Part shown: positions 39,449-48,573 of the stretch, in pieces
How the letters are laid out: every line of letters starts with the position of its first letter
Position numbering within the stretch: position 1 is the stretch's first letter
Source: JBFEUI01 sp041547565
GTDB lineage: Bacteria; Pseudomonadota; Gammaproteobacteria; Thiohalomonadales; Thiohalomonadaceae
Assembly: GCA_041547565.1 (NCBI GenBank)
Contig: JBFEUI010000002.1
Coordinates: 1 to 58,005, forward strand
Direction: 5' to 3'
Length of the DNA stretch: 58,005 nt
Program-made: the position numbers and the translations under genes
The notes under the pieces: generated by a model
Told to the model about the DNA's origin: nothing
Database searches by the model: none
The model's input: the letters and a program-made list of their open reading frames with translations, nothing else

Positions 39449-39765
39449 CAGTTACCTTCCAGTTCGTTCACCCAGGCCGTCCAGCAGAGCATATGGCCCG
39501 GTTTTATGGTTGATTCGAGATGTTCAATGATGGGGCTAATCTTATCGGGTCGGTCAAAAAACTCCACCACCAGCGGCAGATCAAGCGAGAGATCCAGCAG
39601 TTTCCCGGTATGAATCTGTCCCGAATCGCCAAAGCCGGCGATACCGCGGAACACACTCACCCCCTTTACCTTTTCCCAGTCGTGCAGGCGCTTCATCAGG
39701 TTCTCAAGCTGGGCATGCCCCTCACTCAGATAGATCCGTACCACGGTCACTTCTGTTCGTGTCAT
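39448..39765 (-). CDS. DUF190 family protein
   Basis: 105 residues starting MTRTEVTVVRIYLSEG, with GVSVFRGIAGFG and LPLVVEFFD, the DUF190 pattern (a PII-like small alpha/beta fold). ATG at 39765 overlaps the crcB stop (ATGA). DUF190 genes are often fused or adjacent to crcB, so a role in fluoride export control is plausible but unproven. Confidence 0.9.
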   Translation of the reverse strand: MTRTEVTVVRIYLSEGHAQLENLMKRLHDWEKVKGVSVFRGIAGFGDSGQIHTGKLLDLSLDLPLVVEFFDRPDKISPIIEHLESTIKPGHMLCWTAWVNELEGN

Positions 39766-40136
39766 AACTCCCTCCCTACAAAAACACCAATCCAGGCAGC
39801 CCCGACGCACAGCACAACACTCAGCATCATATTCATCAGTGCCTTCAGCGGCTCACCGCTTTCCAGCAGATTCAGTGTCTCGATGGAAAAGGTGGAGAAG
39901 GTGGTAAAGGCCCCCAGGAAACCGACCAATAGCACCGCGCGCCACTCGGGCGCCAGCATCAGCCGCTCGACCAGCAGTACATAGCCGAGACCCATTAGCA
40001 GGGAACCGAGCACGTTGACCACCAGAGTTCCCACGGGAAACCCCCTCCCGGCCAATGCATAGACCCAGTTCGACACCCAGAACCGCATCAGGGCGCCCAC
40101 GGCGCCGCCTCCTGCAATGGCGAGAATTTGATTCAT
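39762..40136 (-). CDS. crcB: Fluoride channel CrcB (Fluc)
   Basis: Small membrane protein forming a dimeric fluoride channel. 124 residues, four hydrophobic helices, with GGGAVGALMRFWVSN, the central GTLVVNVLGSLLMG and FLGAFTTFSTFSIE carrying the phenylalanines that line the pore. ATG at 40136 is preferred; a start 54 bp upstream adds non-family residues. No recognisable fluoride riboswitch precedes it. Confidence 0.94.
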   Translation of the reverse strand: MNQILAIAGGGAVGALMRFWVSNWVYALAGRGFPVGTLVVNVLGSLLMGLGYVLLVERLMLAPEWRAVLLVGFLGAFTTFSTFSIETLNLLESGEPLKALMNMMLSVVLCVGAAWIGVFVGREL

Positions 40137-40291
40137 GCTTTTGTCTGTCTGGCACTCGATAGGTTTTAAACGCCATTTTACCCGAGACAAAGACGGGGGG
40201 CACCTGATCTGGGTTAAACGATGCGCAAACGGCGCTGCAACAGCTTCGCATTAAACGGACTAAGTGGAATAGTCGGGGGGAATGCCCCGTA

Positions 40292-43200
40292 TCAGCGGAC
40301 CAGCGCCGCTTGTGTCAATTCATCCAACAGCGCGCTGCCGGGGAGCGGTTTACTGAAGCGGTAACCCTGAAAGATATGGCAGCCCTGCTGCTTGAGAAAG
40401 TGCAGCTGTTGCTCGGTCTCCACGCCCTCTGCCACCACCTCAAGACCAAGGTGTCGCGCCATCGATATGATGGTCTCGACAATCGCCGCATCGTTCGCAT
40501 CGGATTCGATGTCACTGACGAAGGATTGATCAACCTTCAGCACATCCAGCGGCAGGCGCTTGAGGTAACTGAGCGAAGAGTATCCGGTACCGAAGTCATC
40601 CACGGCAAAGCGCACCCCCAGCTGTTGCAGTGCACCCATTTTGCTGATGGTGTCCTCGATATCCCCGAGCAGCATCCCCTCGGTCAATTCCAGTTCCAGC
40701 CTGTGCGGATTGGCACCGGTCTCATCCAGTATCGTTTTTACCGTTTCGACAAAGTCGACCAGGCGGAATTGCCGCGGGCTGACGTTCACGGCGATGCGCA
40801 TTGCATCATTCGCCGTGCCGTCGAGTTGGGCAAGCATGGTACAGGCCGTGCGCATCACCCAGGCGCCCAGGGGTATGATCAGACCGGTCTCCTCCGCAAC
40901 GGGAATGAATTCATCGGGCGGCACCCAGCCCTGGTGTGAACTGTTCCAGCGCAACAACGCCTCGGCGCCGACAATGTTATGCCTATTGTCGTATTGTGGC
41001 TGATAGTGCAGTTCCAGTGACTCGTTCTCGATGGCGCCGCGCAGTTCATGCTCCAGCACCAGACGCTCGGTTGCCGCCTGCTGCATGGTCGGCAGATAGA
41101 ACTGGTAGGTGTTCTTGCCGCGCTCCTTGGCCTGGTACATGGCCACATCCGCGTACTTCAGCACATCGTCGGGGTCATCACTTTGCAGCGGGAACAGGAT
41201 AATCCCGATGCTGGTGGTAATGTGCAGTTGATGCTGCTTGACCTTGATAAGCCGGCCGATGGCATCGATGACCTTTTCCGCCACCTCCTGGGTATGGCTT
41301 AGCGCGGTGTCTTCATCGTCGGACACCTCGGGCAGCAACAGCACAAATTCATCCCCCCCGAGACGGGCGGCCGTGTCCTCCTGGCGTATGGTCTGCGTCA
41401 GGCGGCTGGCGATCTCCTGCAACAGGGCGTCCCCGACCGGGTGACCGAGTGAATCGTTGATCGTTTTGAAGTGGTCCAGATCGAGAAACAGCAACGCACC
41501 GATATGACCGTGGCGTCGGGAGCGCACGATGGCCTGTTCCAGACGGTCCATCAGCAGGCGGCGATTGGGCAGATCGGTCAGCGCATCGTAGTAGGCCTGG
41601 TACTTGATCCTCGCCTCCGATGCCTTGCGCTCGGTGATATCGAGGAAACTGCCGACATAGTGCATGATCGCCCCGGCACTGTTTTTCACCGCGGTGATGG
41701 TCAGCCACTCCGGATAGATCTCGCCGTTCTTGCGCCGGTTCCAGATCTCCCCCTCCCAGAAGCCCTGCTCGCCGATGGTCTGCCACATCTGCCGGAAGAA
41801 CGCCTTGTCATGCCGGCCAGAGTTCAGTATCTGTGGCGTCCGGCCCAGAACCTCGCCAGGCTCGTAGCCGGTTATGCGGGAAAAGGCGTGATTGACCTGC
41901 AAAATCCGCTCATCACTGCCGGTAATGACGATCGCCTCGGAAGTTTCCATGGCGATCGCCGCCAGGCGCAGCTGTTCCTCCGCCTGTTTCAGCTCATGCT
42001 CCTGGCGCTTGCGCTCACTGATGTCACGTATGATGCCCAGAAAGCCGATGACATGCCCCTCACCGTCACTGACCCGGGTGCCCAGGGTCTCGCCGATGAA
42101 CTGCGAACCGTCCTTGCGCCGGTAGTGCATTTCGTAAATCGGTTGTTCAGTGTTGTCGGAAACGTTGTAACGCTGCCTGCCCTGTTCCGCATAATCGCTA
42201 TCATCGGCATAGAGCATTTGACTGGTGTTGCCCGCCATCTCCTCAAAGCTATAACCGAACAGCTGCTCGGCGGCCGGATTGATGCGCAGGATCTCCCGTT
42301 CGGTATTGGTGAAAACAATGGCGTCGGAATTGGAGTTGAAAATCGCCTCGAACTCCGCGGTACGCTTGGTCAACTTCTCTTCGGCCGCCCTGCGCTCCGA
42401 GATATCGCGAAAGGTGATAACGGCTCCCTTTATATGTCCATCCTCGATAATCGGCGTACTGGCATACTCCACGGGAAAACAGGTGCCGTCCTTGCGCCAC
42501 AGCACCTCATCGGTGACAAACTGCGCCTCGCCGCTGCGTATCGCATCGTACATGCGACATTCAACATCGGGGTAAGGGCTGCCGTCTTCATGGCTATGGT
42601 GGATCAGGTGGTGGTTGATCTCGCCAATCAGTTCAGTGGAATTGAAGCCCAGCAACGTCTGTGCCGCCTCGTTGACGAAGGTGGTGCGCCCTTGCAGATC
42701 GATACCGTAGATGCCTTCCGCAGCGGTATTCAGAATTGTCGACTGTTCCTGCTCCTGGCGGCTGATCTGCCTTAACGCCTCGTTAAGCTCATGGGTGCGC
42801 TCGACCACCCGATCCTCGAGATAATCACGCATCTCCTGCAGTTTGGCTTGTGAGTAGCGCAGCCGCTTGTTGAGTCGCGATACATTCAGTGTGGTGAAGG
42901 CCAGAATTACAAGCAGGGCGATAAAGCCCGCTATCCAGCGCCAGTACTGGCGCACGATGTCCTCGAGACGTATATCGCGCAGATAGGCATAGGGCCCGAT
43001 CTTCAGTTCCTGCAATATCTGGTGGACCGACTGGTAGTTGTGCGGCACCGTCCAACCAAGATTTTTACCGGCGATCGCCGCCGGGCTATCGGGTGGCATG
43101 GAAAGCAGCGCGGAGGCGACCTGGTCACTCAGTGCATTGGAGGTAAACTGAAGTTTGGCAAAGGGCCACTCCGGATAGCGGCGGGTACTGATGGCAAAGG

Positions 43201-43918
43201 GGTAATCGACATAGGCTCTGGCATTGAGCACCTTCACCTCCGACAGCCCAATCTTGCCCTCCTGCGCCATGCGCTCCAGAGTATCGGTACGCACCGTACC
43301 GGCATCCACCTCACCGTTGAGTACTGCCTCCACCACCGAATCATGGGTGCCGGCAAAACGCAACTGGCTGAAATCATCCCGCTCAACGCCTAGCGACTTC
43401 AGTTCCCGCCATGCCATCTGGAAGCCCCCCAGCGAGGTCTCCTGCACGGCCGCAAAGCGTTTGCCCTTCAGGTCATACAACCGATTGATGGTTTGGTTGT
43501 CGGCACGGGTAAAAATCACCCCGCCAAAACTGGTAACGGGGATACCGTTGATGTTGTTTTTCAACGTCGCGATACGGCTGACGCCGAAACGCATCTCAAG
43601 CTCGACATAAAACGAGGGATTGGCCAGGACGAAATCGACCTCCTCACGCGCCACAGTGGGAATGATCGCCTCAAACGACAACGGGACAATGGTAAAGCGG
43701 GAGCCTGTAATCCGCTCGGAAAGGTAATCGGCCGTGGCCGACCATTTTTTCAATGTTGTCTCGGGGCCACGCTTCGCCAGCACACCGATTCTGACTTCAG
43801 TCTCGGAGGCCATCACAGGGGAGAAGGACAGAGCCAGGAAGAGGAACAATAGCGACAGCAACGGAAAACCGCCTAACCGTCGGCAACAACTCCCCCCATG
43901 AAGAAAATGACGCGGCAT
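40292..43918 (-). CDS. PhnD-like sensor with PAS-PAS-PAS-GGDEF-EAL (c-di-GMP enzyme)
   Basis: 1208 residues. Signal/anchor helix (about 14-36), periplasmic PhnD-like substrate-binding domain (about 40-290, RIGVLAKRGPETTLKKW, DFVLANPSFYVE), membrane helix (WIAGFIALLVILAFTTLNV), coiled coil, three PAS domains (about 405-770), GGDEF and EAL. The cyclase site GGDEF is intact with an RxxD inhibitory site five residues before (RQED). The EAL domain keeps GAEALLRW and DDFGTGYSSLSYLK, so both activities look possible. It inserts between rarA and crcB in an otherwise conserved neighbourhood. Ligand unknown; the domain binds phosphonate, phosphite or similar anions in relatives. ATG at 43918. Confidence 0.92.
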   Translation of the reverse strand: MPRHFLHGGSCCRRLGGFPLLSLLFLFLALSFSPVMASETEVRIGVLAKRGPETTLKKWSATADYLSERITGSRFTIVPLSFEAIIPTVAREEVDFVLANPSFYVELEMRFGVSRIATLKNNINGIPVTSFGGVIFTRADNQTINRLYDLKGKRFAAVQETSLGGFQMAWRELKSLGVERDDFSQLRFAGTHDSVVEAVLNGEVDAGTVRTDTLERMAQEGKIGLSEVKVLNARAYVDYPFAISTRRYPEWPFAKLQFTSNALSDQVASALLSMPPDSPAAIAGKNLGWTVPHNYQSVHQILQELKIGPYAYLRDIRLEDIVRQYWRWIAGFIALLVILAFTTLNVSRLNKRLRYSQAKLQEMRDYLEDRVVERTHELNEALRQISRQEQEQSTILNTAAEGIYGIDLQGRTTFVNEAAQTLLGFNSTELIGEINHHLIHHSHEDGSPYPDVECRMYDAIRSGEAQFVTDEVLWRKDGTCFPVEYASTPIIEDGHIKGAVITFRDISERRAAEEKLTKRTAEFEAIFNSNSDAIVFTNTEREILRINPAAEQLFGYSFEEMAGNTSQMLYADDSDYAEQGRQRYNVSDNTEQPIYEMHYRRKDGSQFIGETLGTRVSDGEGHVIGFLGIIRDISERKRQEHELKQAEEQLRLAAIAMETSEAIVITGSDERILQVNHAFSRITGYEPGEVLGRTPQILNSGRHDKAFFRQMWQTIGEQGFWEGEIWNRRKNGEIYPEWLTITAVKNSAGAIMHYVGSFLDITERKASEARIKYQAYYDALTDLPNRRLLMDRLEQAIVRSRRHGHIGALLFLDLDHFKTINDSLGHPVGDALLQEIASRLTQTIRQEDTAARLGGDEFVLLLPEVSDDEDTALSHTQEVAEKVIDAIGRLIKVKQHQLHITTSIGIILFPLQSDDPDDVLKYADVAMYQAKERGKNTYQFYLPTMQQAATERLVLEHELRGAIENESLELHYQPQYDNRHNIVGAEALLRWNSSHQGWVPPDEFIPVAEETGLIIPLGAWVMRTACTMLAQLDGTANDAMRIAVNVSPRQFRLVDFVETVKTILDETGANPHRLELELTEGMLLGDIEDTISKMGALQQLGVRFAVDDFGTGYSSLSYLKRLPLDVLKVDQSFVSDIESDANDAAIVETIISMARHLGLEVVAEGVETEQQLHFLKQQGCHIFQGYRFSKPLPGSALLDELTQAALVR

Positions 43919-43949
43919 TACACTCTCTTTGCAGCTCACTTGATATAAT

Positions 43950-43955
43950 ATTATA
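43950..43955 (-). promoter_or_regulatory. -10 box upstream of the GGDEF-EAL gene
   Basis: Perfect TATAAT on the minus strand inside the 12-bp palindrome TATAATATTATA (43944-43955). No convincing -35 at 17 bp (ATTATC). Confidence 0.3.
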
Positions 43956-44055
43956 AGTATCTGATAGTAAAAGATAATAGAGCAATACATCCCGTAAGGG
44001 AAATGCGTAATGCAGTCAGCCGACTGTGCTGGCGAAACATGTCAACAAACGCCGG

Positions 44056-45402
44056 CTACTCCTTATCCCCATGCTCCCTTGCCTGGCGGTCCAGGGTTTC
44101 CAGGTACTCAAGTTTTTCTCTGATCTTCTGCTCCAGTCCCCGTGGCACGGGGTGGTAGTAGCGCCGCTCTGCCATCTCGTCCGGAAAGTAATGTTCACCA
44201 GCGGCATAGGCCTCCGGTTCATCGTGGGCATAACGGTACTCCCTGCCGTAACCCAGCTCCTTCATCAGGCGGGTCGGTGCATTGCGCAGGTGGATCGGTA
44301 CCTCGAGCGAGCCGTGCTCCCTGGCATCGGCCATGGCCGCCTTGTAGGCCATGTAGACCGCGTTGCTCTTGGGGGCGCTGGCCATGTAAACCAGCGCCTG
44401 GGCAATGGCCAGTTCTCCCTCCGGGCTGCCCAGCCGCTCCTGCACATCCCAGGCATTAAGCGCCAGTTCCAGGGCACGGGGATCGGCATTGCCGATATCC
44501 TCCGACGCCATGCGCACCGCGCGCCGGGCGATATAGAGCGGATCGCAGCCGCCGTCAATCATGCGTGCATACCAGTAAAGCACCGCATCAGGCGCCGAGC
44601 CGCGCACCGACTTGTGCAATGCCGATATCTGGTCGTAAAAGGCCTCGCCGCCCTTGTCAAAGCGGCGCACACCGCCGCTGACGACCTCATTGAACACCGC
44701 CTCGCTGATCACCTCCCTGCCGTCTTCCGGCTCGCACAGGTCGGCGGCGATCTCCAGCAGGTTCAACGCACGCCGGGCATCCCCGTCGGCCACCTCCGCC
44801 AGGCGATCACGCAGTGGCTCGGCCATGTGCAGATGCCGCGCACCCAGGCCGTGCTCCTCGTCAGTCAGGGCGCGGTCGACGATCTGCCTGATGTCGGCCG
44901 CTTCCAGCCCCTTTAGCACATAGACCCGTGCCCGTGACAGCAAGGCGTTGTTCAACTCAAAGGAGGGGTTTTCGGTAGTGGCGCCGATGAAGGTGACGGT
45001 ACCGTCCTCGACATAGGGCAGGAAGGCATCCTGCTGCGCCTTGTTGAAGCGGTGCACCTCGTCGACGAACAGCACCGTGCCGCGCCCTTCGATAGCCTGA
45101 ACCTGCTTGGCCTGCTCCACCGCAGCGCGTATATCCTTCACCCCCGCCAACACCGCCGAGAGCGTCAAAAACTGTGCGTTGACACGCTGCGCAATCATCA
45201 GTGCCAGCGTGGTCTTGCCGGTACCGGGGGGACCCCAGAAGATCATCGAGTGCAGATTGCCCGATTCGATCGCCAGGCGCAGCGGCTTGCCCTCGCCGAG
45301 CAGGTGCCCCTGACCAGCAAAGTCATCGAGCGTGGCCGGGCGCATTCGATCGGCCAGTGGCCGCAGTGCGCCGGCGCTATCCTGGCTAAAAAGATCGCTC
45401 AC
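44056..45402 (-). CDS. rarA: Replication-associated recombination protein RarA (MgsA)
   Basis: AAA+ ATPase of the clamp-loader family acting at stalled replication forks. 448 residues: PLADRMRPATLDDFAGQ start, Walker A GPPGTGKTT, Walker B LFVDEVHRFN, sensor GATTENPSFELN, and the C-terminal tetramerisation domain. GTG start at 45402 overlaps the lolA stop (GTGA). ftsK-lolA-rarA is the standard order. Confidence 0.95.
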   Translation of the reverse strand: MSDLFSQDSAGALRPLADRMRPATLDDFAGQGHLLGEGKPLRLAIESGNLHSMIFWGPPGTGKTTLALMIAQRVNAQFLTLSAVLAGVKDIRAAVEQAKQVQAIEGRGTVLFVDEVHRFNKAQQDAFLPYVEDGTVTFIGATTENPSFELNNALLSRARVYVLKGLEAADIRQIVDRALTDEEHGLGARHLHMAEPLRDRLAEVADGDARRALNLLEIAADLCEPEDGREVISEAVFNEVVSGGVRRFDKGGEAFYDQISALHKSVRGSAPDAVLYWYARMIDGGCDPLYIARRAVRMASEDIGNADPRALELALNAWDVQERLGSPEGELAIAQALVYMASAPKSNAVYMAYKAAMADAREHGSLEVPIHLRNAPTRLMKELGYGREYRYAHDEPEAYAAGEHYFPDEMAERRYYHPVPRGLEQKIREKLEYLETLDRQAREHGDKE

Positions 45403-46037
45403 TCGACATCGCCAATCACATCGACCCCTGGCGGCGGTTCAAACACAAAAGCATCGTCTGCCAGAGGGGGATTGCGAATCACGCGGGTAAAATAGAGACG
45501 GGTTAGCTGGCCGAAGCTGTCAACCATCTCCATCGCGCGCAACACCCCCGGCTCCATGGCCAGTCTCAGGTAGGCGAAACTTGCATCCTTGCTCTTGGGT
45601 TTAAGCTTGAGCCAGTAAAATCCCTCATGCTCACCGAGCTCCTCGATGTCAAAATTGTCCTCCACCGGCTCGCTACCGCTCAGCAACATTGCCGGCGTAG
45701 TCCCCAGCGCCTCCCCCTGGCGTTTGACGGTGATCTGCTCAAGATCCCGGTCATACATCCAGATCTTTTCCCCATCGGCCACGTAGAGCTGCTCGTAGGG
45801 TTTTTTATATTCAAGCCGGAAACGCCCGGGACGGGCCAGGTGCAACACCCCGCTGCTCTCCTCCAGCAGTTTGTCGTTGGCATCGAGCAGGCTTTGAATA
45901 AAACCGGCCTCCATGGTATCGAGCCCGGCAAGGAAACGATCCAGGCGCGCCTTGCCCTCGCCGGCCGATACCGCGGCGGAGCACAGCATTAACAGCGATG
46001 CCAGGAGCAGTCGAGTCACATGCGATAAAACAGTCAT
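45399..46037 (-). CDS. lolA: Outer-membrane lipoprotein carrier LolA
   Basis: Periplasmic chaperone carrying lipoproteins from LolCDE to the outer membrane. 212 residues: signal peptide MTVLSHVTRLLLASLLMLC cleaved near VSA, then the LolA barrel (LARPGRFRLEYKKPYEQLYV, DGEKIWMYDRDLEQITV). ATG at 46037 gives a proper signal peptide; longer in-frame starts overlap ftsK. It begins 4 bp after ftsK. Works with the lolD/permease genes at 17.5-19.5 kb. Confidence 0.95.
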   Translation of the reverse strand: MTVLSHVTRLLLASLLMLCSAAVSAGEGKARLDRFLAGLDTMEAGFIQSLLDANDKLLEESSGVLHLARPGRFRLEYKKPYEQLYVADGEKIWMYDRDLEQITVKRQGEALGTTPAMLLSGSEPVEDNFDIEELGEHEGFYWLKLKPKSKDASFAYLRLAMEPGVLRAMEMVDSFGQLTRLYFTRVIRNPPLADDAFVFEPPPGVDVIGDVE

Positions 46038-46041
46038 ACAT

Positions 46042-48354
46042 TCAATCCTGTGGTGGTGGGGGGGCCAGCACTTCGCGGCTGCCGTTGGACTGCAGCGGGC
46101 TGACAATGCCGGCCTGTTCCATCTCCTCGACCATGCGTGCAGCCCGGTTATAGCCAATCTTCAGGCGGCGCTGGATCCCGGAGACCGAGGCGCGTCGTGT
46201 CTCGGTGACGATACGCACCGCCTCGTCATACAGCGGGTCGGCCTCGGCATCGTCACCGGATGACTCACCCGGCAGCAGACCGGCAGAACCGTCGGGCATG
46301 CCGTTGATGATCTCGTCGATATAACTGGGCTGGCCGCGTTTTTTCAGGTTATCGACCACGTTGTGCACCTCGTGGTCGGCGACAAAGGCACCGTGCACGC
46401 GTATCGGCACGCCGTGCCCCGGCGGCAGGTAGAGCATGTCACCGTGACCGAGCAGGGTTTCCGCCCCCATCTGATCCAGCACCGTGCGCGAGTCGACGCG
46501 CGAGGAGACCTGGAAGGCGATGCGTGTCGGGATATTGGCCTTGATAAGGCCGGTCAGCACGTCCACCGACGGGCGCTGGGTCGCCAGAATCAGGTGGATG
46601 CCCGCTGCCCGTGCCTTCTGCGCCAGGCGGGCGATCAGCTCCTCGACCTTCTTGCCGACCACCATCATCATGTCGGCCAGTTCATCAACCACCACTACGA
46701 TATAGGGCAGTTCCTCCAGCATCGGCGCCTCGCCGGGCTCATCGGCTAGCGGGTCAGGTTGATACAGCGGATCGGGAATCGGCTGCTTGGCCGCGTTGGC
46801 CTCCTTCACCTTGCGGTTGAAACCGGCGATGTTGCGCACCCCCATCGCCGCCATCAGCTTGTAGCGGTGCTCCATCTCGGCCACACACCAGCGCAGGGCA
46901 TTGGCCGCATCCTTCATATCGGTCACTACCGGCGCCAGCAGATGCGGGATCCCCTCGTACACCGACAGTTCCAGCATCTTCGGGTCGACCATGATCAGGC
47001 GCACCTCACGCGGCGTGGCGTTGTACAGCAGGCTGAGTATCATGGCGTTGATGGCCACCGACTTGCCCGATCCGGTGGTACCGGCAACCAGCAGATGGGG
47101 CATCTTGGCCAGATCGGCCACTACCGGCTCCCCGGCAATGTCCTTGCCCAGTGCCAGTGTCAGGGGCGAATGGGCCTTCTCGTAGACCTCGGACTTGAAG
47201 GTCTCGCTCAGCTGGACCGTTTCACGGTGTTCGTTGGGGATCTCCAGGCCGATGGTGGTCTTGCCGGGAATCACCTCGACCACGCGTACGCTGGTGGTCG
47301 ACAGCGAGCGAGCCAGGTCCTTGGAGAGGTTGGTGATCTGGCTGACCTTCACGCCCGGGGCCGGCTGCAGCTCAAACCGGGTGATTACCGGTCCGGGGTG
47401 CACCTCCTCGACCTGCACCTCGATGCCGAAGTCCTGCAGCTTCATCTCCACCAGGCGGGAGACTGCCGCCAGTGCCTCCTTGGATATCTCATTGCCCGAC
47501 TCCTTGATTTCATCGAGCAGCGACAGCGGCGGCAATGAGGCGTCTGCTGTCGGCTCAAACAGCGGCACCTGCTTCTCCTTCTGTTCCCGCTCGCTGGGCC
47601 GCTTGGGCTGTTTGATCACCGGTTCGATTCGCGGCGGCGGACGCTTCTCCGCCTTCTTGCGCGCCTTGGTGACCGTCTGTTCACGCTGCTGGCGTGCCTT
47701 GCGCGCCGCCAGGGCCTCACGCAGGTGGCCGACGCGCATCATGATCCATTCGTAGACATCCAGCACCCGGGCACCGGTGACATCCATCAGCCAGATCCAG
47801 GACAGGCCGGTAAACAACGTGACACCGGAGAGAAACAGCGCCAGCAAAAACAGGGTGGCGCCGAGGTAATTGAACGCCGCCACCAGGGCCGAGCCGATCA
47901 AATCCCCCAGGATGCCGCCGGCCCCCTGCGGCAGCGGCTGGGCCGACTGGAAGTGGAGATAGGCCAGGCCTGCACCGGCGCCAATCGTCAGGAACAGACC
48001 CAGGCCGCGCAGCAGGACCTGCAGGCCGTTCTGAGCATCCCTGCCATCGGTACCGCGATAGAGCAACCAGCCAACATAGGCCACCATCGCCGGGAACAGG
48101 TAGGCCATGGAACCGAGCAGATAGAGGAAGATGTCAGAGAACCAGGCACCGACACGCCCCCCGATATTGGAGACCGACAGGCCGGAACCGCTGTTGGACC
48201 AGCCGGGATCATTGGGGTGGTAGCTGAGCAGGGACATCAGCAGGTAGAAGGCGATGGCCCCGAACAGGATCAGCGCCCCTTCGCGCAGGCCACGATGCAG
48301 GTGGTGGCCGATAACCAGTTGCTGCTGTTCTTTTTTCTCGGATGCCTGTGGCAA
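46042..48354 (-). CDS. ftsK: DNA translocase FtsK
   Basis: Septal DNA pump that clears the chromosome terminus and activates XerCD. 770 residues: four N-terminal membrane helices (about 28-195), a short linker rich in Arg/Lys/Pro, the RecA-like motor with Walker A GTTGSGKSVAINA and Walker B IVVVVDELADMMM, and the C-terminal gamma domain (winged helix, SGIQRRLKIGYNRAARMVEEM) that reads KOPS sites. The linker is short compared with E. coli. Translation probably starts at TTG 48354, as no ATG fits. Confidence 0.95.
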   Translation of the reverse strand: MPQASEKKEQQQLVIGHHLHRGLREGALILFGAIAFYLLMSLLSYHPNDPGWSNSGSGLSVSNIGGRVGAWFSDIFLYLLGSMAYLFPAMVAYVGWLLYRGTDGRDAQNGLQVLLRGLGLFLTIGAGAGLAYLHFQSAQPLPQGAGGILGDLIGSALVAAFNYLGATLFLLALFLSGVTLFTGLSWIWLMDVTGARVLDVYEWIMMRVGHLREALAARKARQQREQTVTKARKKAEKRPPPRIEPVIKQPKRPSEREQKEKQVPLFEPTADASLPPLSLLDEIKESGNEISKEALAAVSRLVEMKLQDFGIEVQVEEVHPGPVITRFELQPAPGVKVSQITNLSKDLARSLSTTSVRVVEVIPGKTTIGLEIPNEHRETVQLSETFKSEVYEKAHSPLTLALGKDIAGEPVVADLAKMPHLLVAGTTGSGKSVAINAMILSLLYNATPREVRLIMVDPKMLELSVYEGIPHLLAPVVTDMKDAANALRWCVAEMEHRYKLMAAMGVRNIAGFNRKVKEANAAKQPIPDPLYQPDPLADEPGEAPMLEELPYIVVVVDELADMMMVVGKKVEELIARLAQKARAAGIHLILATQRPSVDVLTGLIKANIPTRIAFQVSSRVDSRTVLDQMGAETLLGHGDMLYLPPGHGVPIRVHGAFVADHEVHNVVDNLKKRGQPSYIDEIINGMPDGSAGLLPGESSGDDAEADPLYDEAVRIVTETRRASVSGIQRRLKIGYNRAARMVEEMEQAGIVSPLQSNGSREVLAPPPPQD

Positions 48355-48493
48355 GAATGTTATCCCTTTGCTCGAAGTTCTATAAATAACGCATTGTTAT
48401 TATACGTATTTTTTATCATAAAACCACGGTTTCAATTCACCATTTTTAACTGAAAATTGCCAACCCGCCGGGTACTGTCCTGAAACACAGCAG

Positions 48494-48573
48494 GTGAAAC
48501 GTGCAGCAGCATCCGACAGGGTGCGAATAGACCGTTTCACGTTTAATGACTCACGTTTGACGATTCACGCTCC
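48494..48573. repeat. Heptamer-periodic inverted repeat at the ald 3' end
   Basis: GTTTCAC GTTTAAT GACTCAC GTTTGAC GATTCAC (from 48534) in 7-bp steps, with GTGAAACG (48494-48501) inversely matching CGTTTCAC (48533-48540). The repeat runs into the coding end of ald: the last residues (ESSNVSH) and its stop codon are written in heptamers. Confidence 0.75.

Noticed and set aside
40137..40291. Fluoride riboswitch before crcB
   Set aside because: I looked for the conserved GG/AUG/CUCCUAC-type pattern and pseudoknot and did not find it.
41471..42775. 434-codon open frame antisense to the PAS-GGDEF gene
   Set aside because: Opposite strand of a fully supported coding region, no domain recognisable.
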